Under the pieces are notes generated by a model. That model made no database searches. It was not told the DNA's origin and saw only the letters and a program-made list of their open reading frames with translations. From Nitrospira sp. SG-bin2 (GTDB lineage: Bacteria; Nitrospirota; Nitrospiria; Nitrospirales; Nitrospiraceae), in contig LVWT01000024.1 in assembly GCA_002083405.1 (NCBI GenBank), positions 1 through 57,497 on the forward strand: a DNA stretch of 57,497 nucleotides, in the 5' to 3' direction. Within the stretch, counting starts at the first letter, position 1, and each line of letters begins with the position of its first letter. The translations under genes and the position numbers were made by a program. Shown piece by piece: positions 51,814-57,497 of this stretch.

Positions 51814-51972
51814 GCCCAACAAGGATCTCCGGCCGACTGCCTTGTCTCTGATTCGCTCCGGCAAGCCCGCGGCTGAGCATGAGCGTTCTGCTCAAAACAT
51901 TCGATGGCGTGTTATTCGGATAGAGATTGGCAGATCCGGCGCGTACTTGGATCGGCCTAAACATTGTTGGGC
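51814..51972 (+). other. attC-like site (integron cassette recombination site)
   Basis: GCCCAAC (51814-51820) and GTTGGGC (51966-51972) are exact complements at the two ends. Inside them GGCCGA (51831) and TCGGCC (51952) also pair: R''-L''-...-L'-R' order as in integron attC sites. Size 159 bp, within the known range. GCCCAAC stands six bases after the methyltransferase stop, as usual for cassettes. No integrase is in the window. Confidence 0.45.
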
Positions 51973-51993
51973 ACCACCGCAAAGGTCATGCGA

Positions 51994-53025
51994 ATGTTGC
52001 GAGTTCCAAGTCTTTATCTTCCAGAAAGCCTACCTCACGCAGAGGCGATTCGCTCATTCGGAGACAATCTACATGGCTACGAACCTGAGTTCTGGGAATT
52101 TCAGTACCAAGTTTATCGGTATCTTGAAAGAGTAACGGATGGGCTCCTGATTGAGCGTTACAAAGACATCCTTCGCAACATGAAGGCATTGATCAGTCGC
52201 GACCGCGACGCAATACCGATTCAGAGCTATTTAAGCTCTTGGTACTGGTTTCGCAAGGAACATCAAACCCGTTTGGAGTTTGCTCTACGTGACGTGTCGT
52301 TGCCAGCGGCCTCACCCCATGGCATTACGTTCAACAATGAGGTCATGGGGGCTCCTGTTCGTCCCAGGCATCCAAACGCCGGAGATGTGCTCTTCCGTTA
52401 TGACAAACGACCCCACATAGAAAAGTTAGCCCACGAGGGGCAAATACGAATCCGCCCAGCTTCTGACTTCCAACAGATGGAACGCGATAGGGCTCGACAG
52501 GATGAAGAATGTTCGAAAAAGTCTTTTCTCGCTGGAGCGCATACTCGCATCACTACGCAGGATGGACGTAATATTCCTATTCTTGGGAACGTTGAGCAGA
52601 CAGTGTCCATGCCCAACTATTACGTCTTTTGTATGGCTTGCGACTGGGACCCAGAGCTATTTACCGATTTTGAGGCCGACACCTGCATGGTAATCAATGA
52701 TGCTGAATTGTTTGCACGCCGTATAGAAATTGCCGCGGCTCCTCAGTTGCCAGGCTGGTATTTCCACCACAGCCCCGTCCAGTACTTCGACCCATATGAA
52801 AGACTTAGAAATGAGTACTTTGACGCCGGGATTTCCAAGGATTTCAGGTTCGCATATCAACGCGAATATCGGTTCCTCTGGTTCTCACAAGACGGAGATG
52901 TCCCGGATGGATTTAAGTTCTTGGAACTCGGAAGCCTCGGCAATTTGGCCGAAGTTCACGCCTATAATTCCGGCAGTGCTCAAGAAGGCGTTCCAGAGGG
53001 CGAGCCGCAAGCGGCGCACCCATGA
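51994..53025 (+). CDS. unrecognised protein in an apparent gene cassette
   Basis: 343 residues. No family recognised with confidence; LFRYDKRPHIEKLAHEGQIR, then IRPASDFQQMERDRARQ faintly resembles the start of DUF2971 proteins. Many aromatic residues; no membrane segment or signal. ATG at 51994 has AAAGG upstream; TTG 51964 lies in the attC-like box and is unlikely. The gene starts 22 bases after GTTGGGC and ends nine bases before another GTTGGGC (53034-53040), like a cassette. Less GC-rich than the flanking operon. Confidence 0.65.
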   Translation: MLRVPSLYLPESLPHAEAIRSFGDNLHGYEPEFWEFQYQVYRYLERVTDGLLIERYKDILRNMKALISRDRDAIPIQSYLSSWYWFRKEHQTRLEFALRDVSLPAASPHGITFNNEVMGAPVRPRHPNAGDVLFRYDKRPHIEKLAHEGQIRIRPASDFQQMERDRARQDEECSKKSFLAGAHTRITTQDGRNIPILGNVEQTVSMPNYYVFCMACDWDPELFTDFEADTCMVINDAELFARRIEIAAAPQLPGWYFHHSPVQYFDPYERLRNEYFDAGISKDFRFAYQREYRFLWFSQDGDVPDGFKFLELGSLGNLAEVHAYNSGSAQEGVPEGEPQAAHP

Positions 53026-53212
53026 GCCTCAATGTTGGGCGAAGACCGGAAGTTCAGTGGTTGGCAGAGAGACTTAGCCATACAGCTATATTTGGTGGGG
53101 TTCTGAATTCTTGGATCGGTTGAACTCGAGTCCCGAGCTTTTGCACAGTTGTGTAAGAGGTCAGGTGACTCCCGAGAGTGCAAGTGAGCCTTCGCAAGAA
53201 AAGGAGGTTCAT

Positions 53213-53356
53213 ATGAACCAGTACTCTCTGGTTGCGTTGAGGCAAGCGTGGTCGAGTTTCGTTAGGTGGGTAAGACAGTATTCAGTCATTATTGTCTGGC
53301 TCCTATCGATCATTCACATCGCGTTGGCTCACGCGCATTCTTGGGACTCGGGTTGA
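53213..53356 (+). CDS. 47-residue single-span membrane protein
   Basis: Begins MNQYSLVALRQAWSSFVRW, then YSVIIVWLLSIIHIALAHAH. One hydrophobic helix with a His-rich exit, preceded by a basic amphipathic start. AAAAGGAGGTTCAT immediately upstream is a strong ribosome site. No family recognised. It is the last gene of the accessory insert before hypD. Confidence 0.65.
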   Translation: MNQYSLVALRQAWSSFVRWVRQYSVIIVWLLSIIHIALAHAHSWDSG

Positions 53357-53613
53357 ATCGATCCATTCCGTCTTTTCTCAACCAGTGCCTCGCATCTAAC
53401 CATTCGACTGAATGGATGCATCCATTACGTAGTGGCTCGCTCCGCTCGGCCAGCGGAGGTGGGGTGCGAAGGTGAACTCAGGATCCGTTCGATGGACATG
53501 AATCAGGAGACACTGTTGAGATTTGTGTATTGCTCTGAATCACTGTCCCGGTACTTCGTTTCTGACCGGACATGGTCAGATGCTTACCAACGGAGTCGCA
53601 GGGGATCCCAGTC

Positions 53614-54726
53614 ATGAAGTACGTGGATGAGTTTCGAGATCGCGGCCATGCAGAGACATTGGCCGGTGCCATCAAGCGCACTGTCACCAGGCCCTGGACG
53701 ATCATGGAAGTCTGCGGCGGGCAGACCCATTCAATTGTGAAGTTTGGCCTCGACGAATTGTTGCCCGAGATGGTGACGTTGGTGCATGGGCCGGGCTGTC
53801 CGGTCTGTGTCACGCCGACGGCGCTGATCGATCACGCAGTCGTGCTGGCCTCGATCCCTCGCGTGATTCTCTGCACGTTCGGTGACATGCTTCGTGTCCC
53901 GGGCTCGCGGGGAGATCTCTTCGGCGCCAAGGCAGCGGGGGGAGATGTCCGCATCGTGTATTCACCGCTGGATGCGCTGGCGCTCGCCCGTGCGAACCCT
54001 GATCGGGAGATCGTCTGTTTTGCCGTGGGGTTTGAGACAACCGCACCGGCCTATGCCATGGCGGCGATCCAGGCGCGGCGTCTGGGACTTGCCAACTTCA
54101 GTCTGCTCACAGCCCAAGTGCTCGTGCCGCCGGCCATTGAAGCTATTCTGTCCGCTCCCGGTTGCCGCGTGCAGGGCTTTCTGGCAGCCGGTCATGTGTG
54201 CACCGTGATGGGCTATGAAGAGTACGAAGATCTTGCCCGGCGCTATCATGTGCCTCTCGTCGTGACGGGGTTTGAGCCGATCGATGTCCTGGAAGGGGTG
54301 GCGATGCTGGTCGGTCAACTGGAAGCAGGACGGGCGGTCGTCGAGAACCAATATACGAGATCGGTGCGCCGCGAGGGCAATGTGGCGGCGCAAGCTGCCC
54401 TGCGCGAGGTCTTCGAGCCGGCAGCGCAAACCTGGCGAGGGATCGGCGAGATTCTCCGGAGCGGTTTGAAATTGACTGCCGCTTATGCCGAGTTCGATGC
54501 AGCGTTGCGATTCCGTGACATCCTGGCTAAGTCCGGTTCGGCGGGCGGAGAAGATCCTGATTGTCGGAGCGGTCTGGTGTTGCAGGGCTTATTGAAGCCG
54601 ACCGACTGCGAGGCCTTTGGAAAACGCTGTACGCCGGAACGACCACTCGGCGCGCCGATGGTCTCGAGTGAAGGAGCTTGCGCTGCGTATTATCGATATC
54701 GCGGCCACGCGAGGGGTGAGGCGTAA
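53614..54726 (+). CDS. hypD: HypD, iron-sulfur scaffold for Fe(CN)2CO assembly
   Basis: 370 residues. CGGQTH, GPGCPVC and the C-terminal [4Fe-4S] region (GLVLQGLLKPTDCEAFGKRC ... SSEGACAAYYRY) are all present. With HypC it builds the iron centre. The start at 53614 follows AGGGGATCCCAGTC; an upstream in-frame ATG (53572) is less likely. The C-terminal residues ARGEA are encoded by a GTGAGG-type repeat. Confidence 0.94.
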   Translation: MKYVDEFRDRGHAETLAGAIKRTVTRPWTIMEVCGGQTHSIVKFGLDELLPEMVTLVHGPGCPVCVTPTALIDHAVVLASIPRVILCTFGDMLRVPGSRGDLFGAKAAGGDVRIVYSPLDALALARANPDREIVCFAVGFETTAPAYAMAAIQARRLGLANFSLLTAQVLVPPAIEAILSAPGCRVQGFLAAGHVCTVMGYEEYEDLARRYHVPLVVTGFEPIDVLEGVAMLVGQLEAGRAVVENQYTRSVRREGNVAAQAALREVFEPAAQTWRGIGEILRSGLKLTAAYAEFDAALRFRDILAKSGSAGGEDPDCRSGLVLQGLLKPTDCEAFGKRCTPERPLGAPMVSSEGACAAYYRYRGHARGEA

Positions 54727-54765
54727 GGCGTGAGGGGTAAGGGGAATGGGAAAGGCGTGAGGCGT
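54711..54765 (+). repeat. intergenic repeat, GTGAGGGGTAAGG family, copy 4
   Basis: GAGGGGTGAGGCGTAAGGCG, then TGAGGGGTAAGGGGAATGGG. It overlaps the last codons and stop of hypD. Confidence 0.8.
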
Positions 54766-54870
54766 ATCTAGCGAGACTGGCGGGAGTCGCGCGAAAAGCG
54801 CGACGGGTCGGGGTGGCTGTCGAGACGAGTCCCGCCTTTCGCGCATGTCTCGCCTTTCTCGCAAGCACGA

Positions 54871-54906
54871 ATTACGAGATACGAACGACGCTTCACGAGA
54901 TACGAA
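54871..54906 (+). repeat. intergenic repeat, GAGATACGAACGACG family, copy 4
   Basis: GAGATACGAACGACGCTTCA, then CGAGATACGAA, ending two bases before hypE. Confidence 0.8.
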
Positions 54907-54908
54907 TC

Positions 54909-55964
54909 ATGAGTAACAACCAATCCATTGAGCCGGCCTGTCCTTTGCCGATGACGGAAAAGAAGACTGTGCAACTGGCCCATGGCGGCGGCGGGCGGCT
55001 GATGCAGCAGCTCATCCGGGATGTGTTCGTCCGGTCGTTCGGCGATCCGCTTTCAACGCATCTGCATGACGGAGCAACCTGGCCCGTGTCTGAAGGGACA
55101 TTGGCCTTCACCACGGACTCCTACGTCGTGCAGCCTTTATTTTTCCCCGGCGGAGATATCGGCAGCCTCGCGGTTCATGGCACGGTCAACGATCTGGCCA
55201 TGTGCGGAGCAAAACCCTTGTGGCTCAGCGCCGGATTCATACTGGAAGAGGGGCTCGCGATGGAGACGTTGCAACGGATCGTCGATTCGATGGCTCGGGC
55301 TGCGAAGGAGGCCGGTGTCTCCATCGTGACCGGCGACACGAAGGTGGTCGATAAGGGGAAAGGGGACGGCATCTTCATCAATACGGCCGGGATCGGAGTC
55401 GTACCGCCTGGTGTAAAAATCGGCCCCCAACAGATAGTGCCGGGTGACGCGATTCTCGTGAGCGGAGATCTGGGATCACATGGAGTCGCGGTGCTCAGCG
55501 TGCGGGAAGGTTTGTCGTTTGCCGGAAATATTGTGAGCGACTCAGCGCCGCTGCATCGAGTGGTCGCGGATTTACTTGCCGCCGGCATCGAGATCCATTG
55601 CCTCCGGGATTTGACGCGAGGCGGGCTCGCCAGCGCGCTCAACGAAATCGCTTCGGCCTCAGGGATGACACTGTCGATCGACGAGCGGACGATCTTCGTT
55701 CAGAACGAGGTGCAAGGGGCCTGCGAAGTGCTGGGGCTGGACCCGCTGTATGTCGCCAATGAAGGGCGGTTCGTGGCGTTTGTGCCGAGAGCGGACGCGG
55801 AGCGTGCCCTGACTATAATGCGTAATCACGCGGTTGCGCGAAAGGCTTCGCTGGTCGGTGAGGCCGGTTCAAGAGGCTCATCTCCCGTCATGCTGAAGAC
55901 TGTCCTGGGCACCCACCGAATTCTCGATCTGCTATCCGGTGAACAATTGCCGAGGATCTGCTGA
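54909..55964 (+). CDS. hypE: HypE, cyanide-ligand synthesis protein
   Basis: 351 residues. PurM-like ATPase: LAHGGGGRLMQQLIRDVF, TTDSYVVQPLFFPGGDIGSL, HGTVNDLAMCGAKPLWLSAG, and the C-terminal PRIC whose cysteine carries the thiocarbamate converted to thiocyanate. The ATG at 54909 is directly preceded by repeat DNA; a longer frame upstream (54813) is not supported by the family. Confidence 0.94.
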   Translation: MSNNQSIEPACPLPMTEKKTVQLAHGGGGRLMQQLIRDVFVRSFGDPLSTHLHDGATWPVSEGTLAFTTDSYVVQPLFFPGGDIGSLAVHGTVNDLAMCGAKPLWLSAGFILEEGLAMETLQRIVDSMARAAKEAGVSIVTGDTKVVDKGKGDGIFINTAGIGVVPPGVKIGPQQIVPGDAILVSGDLGSHGVAVLSVREGLSFAGNIVSDSAPLHRVVADLLAAGIEIHCLRDLTRGGLASALNEIASASGMTLSIDERTIFVQNEVQGACEVLGLDPLYVANEGRFVAFVPRADAERALTIMRNHAVARKASLVGEAGSRGSSPVMLKTVLGTHRILDLLSGEQLPRIC

Positions 55965-56412
55965 GTCCCTCCCACACACTCGAATTGGCTGAGACCTTCC
56001 TTTGTTCTAGCAGGATGCTCAAAATGGCCGTCCAGCGAGGCCGCAGGGAGCGAAGAGGTGAATCGTACTTTGTACCGTACGTTGAGCCTCTGAGGGACGC
56101 GAGAACAAAGCTGGCGGACTTTTTCAGCATCCTGCGAAGGTGCACTTTGCCACGGCTATCAGGTGGCCGGCTGACCCGAAATGCCCCAATAGGGCGAATG
56201 GAGAGGTTCAAGTCGTGGCAGGATTGTTCGCGGAATAGGTTGAAATCGCACGGGGTATCGAAGGCTCCGGTTCGGGTCTTTGTGGCATCGCGTATGCTTA
56301 GCAATCTCAGGTCAGGTGAGGCACAGCTACTTGAAATGCCCGGTCTATCGGGTGTAGAGATGATCCGGGCAGAAAACGGAAACACCGGTTTCCGAGGAAT
56401 GTCACCAATCTG
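55965..56412. other. region between hypE and the next operon
   Basis: 448 bases. The first part holds the 56010-56135 inverted-repeat element; the rest (56136-56412) shows no recognised gene. A 142-codon frame crossing the element has no family features or ribosome site. Confidence 0.4.
56010..56135. repeat. 126-bp MITE-like element with imperfect inverted ends
   Basis: Left end GCAGGATGCTCAAAATGGCC followed by GTCCAGC; right end GCTGGCGGACTTTTTCAGCA followed by TCCTGC, whose reverse complement begins GCAGGATGCTGAAAAAGTCC. The inner part has GTACTTTGTACCGTAC. No coding sequence. I recall similar hairpin strings as frequent in Nitrospira intergenic DNA, but cannot confirm it here. Confidence 0.7.
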
Positions 56413-56769
56413 ATGATTTCACAAGTTCATGTGCGACACATGGCACTGGCTTTCCTGTTCACCTTCTGTCAAGTGATCGGAACCATGTGTGCCGTACCCG
56501 ATTTTTCGGAGCGGCATGAAACTGCCATCTTGATTGGGGACGGGATGGCTTGTCCGATGGATGGGAACGTCATGTGTCCGCCGTCACTCACCTCGTCTCC
56601 GGAACGGCACATAAAGCGGAGCGTAGTCCTGGGCGTTGATCATGCGGCGATCCTGCCCGGTCATGTTGTCATACCGACTGTTCGCTTGGCCGGGATGCAA
56701 TGGTTCCGGAGCAGCGCCCATTCCATTGTCCCCATCTTCATAGAATCCTCTTCAGTCCTCCGAATCTGA
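56413..56769 (+). CDS. exported Cys/Met/His-containing small protein
   Basis: 118 residues (or 109 from the Met at 56440). A hydrophobic start MALAFLFTFCQVIGTMCAV is followed by a short polar part with CPMDGNVMCPP and several His and Met. This could bind copper or another soft metal. It lies 84 bases before the TolC-like efflux gene. No family recognised. Confidence 0.55.
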   Translation: MISQVHVRHMALAFLFTFCQVIGTMCAVPDFSERHETAILIGDGMACPMDGNVMCPPSLTSSPERHIKRSVVLGVDHAAILPGHVVIPTVRLAGMQWFRSSAHSIVPIFIESSSVLRI

Positions 56770-56853
56770 TTCCACATCTCCGATCTGATCGTTCCCTGCT
56801 CGCCTGCAAAGGCTGAGCAGGCGGCCGTTTCTTTTGCCATCGGAGGTGCTGTC

Positions 56854-57497
56854 GTGAAACCAACTGTCGTTCTCCATCGAGTGAGGACTGTTTCTTTTCT
56901 TCTCTTGTCCGCCGTGCTGCTGCCATACGGGCCTGTTCACGGGGCGGACGAGCGTGGGACGAGCGAACTGCGTCTCGACCTTCCCGGTCTCATCCAAGAG
57001 TTGGAAGAGGCGAATCCGGAGATCAAAGCGGCCAGTCAGCGCTGGGAGGCAGCCAAAGCCGTCGTCCCGCAAGTGCAGACGCTTCCGGATCCTCGCCTTC
57101 AGCTGGGATATCAGCGCATGCCGATGGTGCCGCCCGTAGTGGAGGGGGTGATGTATGGAGTCGGGCAAGACATCCCGTTTCCGGGCAAGCTCAAGCTGAA
57201 GGGGGAAGTGGCGCAACGCGACGCCGAACGGTTGGAGCAGGAATACAATGCCACCCGGCTGAGACTCGTCGCCGCACTGAAAGAGGCCTATTACAGCCTG
57301 CACTTCGTCCATAAGAGCATCGACATCGTGGAGAGGAACAAGGCGTTGCTGATGCAATTCGAGAAGACGGCCAAGGCTCGATATAGTGTTGGACAAGCCG
57401 CCCAACAAGATGTGTTCCGGGCCCAAGTCGAAATTTCACGTGTTCTGGATCGGCTGGCCGTCCTCGACCAGCAGAAGGAGAGCCTTCACGCGGCGAT
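56854..57497 (+). CDS. TolC-like outer-membrane metal-efflux protein (cut by window end)
   Basis: First 214 codons; no stop in the window. GTG start with GGAGGTG seven bases upstream. Signal peptide FLLLSAVLLPYGPVHGADE; then LIQELEEANPEIKAASQRWE, TLPDPRLQLGYQRMP, GVGQDIPFPGKLKLKGEVAQ and EAYYSLHFVHKSIDIVERNK, typical of CusC/CzcC outer-membrane channels of metal efflux. It should be followed by an adaptor and pump outside the window. Confidence 0.85.
   Translation, partial: MKPTVVLHRVRTVSFLLLSAVLLPYGPVHGADERGTSELRLDLPGLIQELEEANPEIKAASQRWEAAKAVVPQVQTLPDPRLQLGYQRMPMVPPVVEGVMYGVGQDIPFPGKLKLKGEVAQRDAERLEQEYNATRLRLVAALKEAYYSLHFVHKSIDIVERNKALLMQFEKTAKARYSVGQAAQQDVFRAQVEISRVLDRLAVLDQQKESLHAA

Noticed and set aside
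55985..56413. 142-codon frame after hypE
   Set aside because: It passes through the inverted-repeat element and lacks a ribosome site; residues look like random translation.
1..57497. CRISPR arrays, tRNA or rRNA genes
   Set aside because: No regularly spaced direct repeats and no tRNA- or rRNA-like sequence noticed on reading; not tested by covariance search.

Overview
The window is about 57.5 kb of high-GC, Gram-negative bacterial DNA. Outer-membrane proteins, lipoboxes, an Mla lipid-transport set and RND efflux genes show two membranes. Three things together suggest a Nitrospira-type bacterium, possibly a comammox relative: a dense set of small c-type cytochromes, a soluble group 3b [NiFe]-hydrogenase with its hyp genes, and the style of the intergenic repeats. 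This is inference from gene content; there is no rRNA or other marker gene here. No tRNA, rRNA or CRISPR array was seen.

Layout. 0-7 kb: an outer-membrane DUF1207 protein, an FtsH-like protease, and an mlaE-mlaF-mlaD-lipoprotein operon for phospholipid transport. The partner MlaA lies alone at 24-25 kb. 6.8-20.3 kb: an island with nine c-type cytochrome genes (13 CXXCH motifs in all) mixed with sulfur-handling proteins (a TsdA-like dihaem cytochrome, two DsrE proteins, two half-size YeeE/YedE channels, two OsmC proteins) and stress proteins (PPK2, Cu/Zn SOD, cupin, haemerythrin). A haemerythrin-cytochrome unit has been tandemly duplicated and the second haemerythrin has decayed to a short tail. 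20.3-27.7 kb: a stress block with tandem Usp proteins, Hsp20, a phosphoribosyltransferase and a glutathionyl-hydroquinone reductase. It also holds three very small membrane proteins, two of which (26 and 27 aa) are paralogues. 27.9-34.6 kb: a CusB/CusA-type metal efflux pair, a TPR-FGE-like protein and a macro-domain protein. 34.8-40.2 kb: membrane, CBS, ferritin-like and aldehyde dehydrogenase genes.

40.5-56 kb: a hydrogenase operon in the order beta FeS subunit, FAD/NAD subunit, small subunit, large subunit, maturation protease, hypA, hypF, hypC, then hypD and hypE. No hypB is present. The operon is split between hypC and hypD by about 5.2 kb of accessory DNA. This insert carries broken toxin-antitoxin modules, a second hypC-tail fragment, 62-bp repeats, an overlapping restriction-methylation pair, an attC-like site and a gene of unknown function. 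The window ends in the first part of another metal-efflux operon (TolC-like protein, cut off by the window end).

Two themes run through the region. First, many operon junctions carry one of three short low-complexity repeat families, always in the sense direction and immediately 5' of a gene. Second, gene decay is visible at several places: tails of a haemerythrin, an acyl-CoA ligase-like protein, BrnT-like and MazF-like toxins, and HypC.
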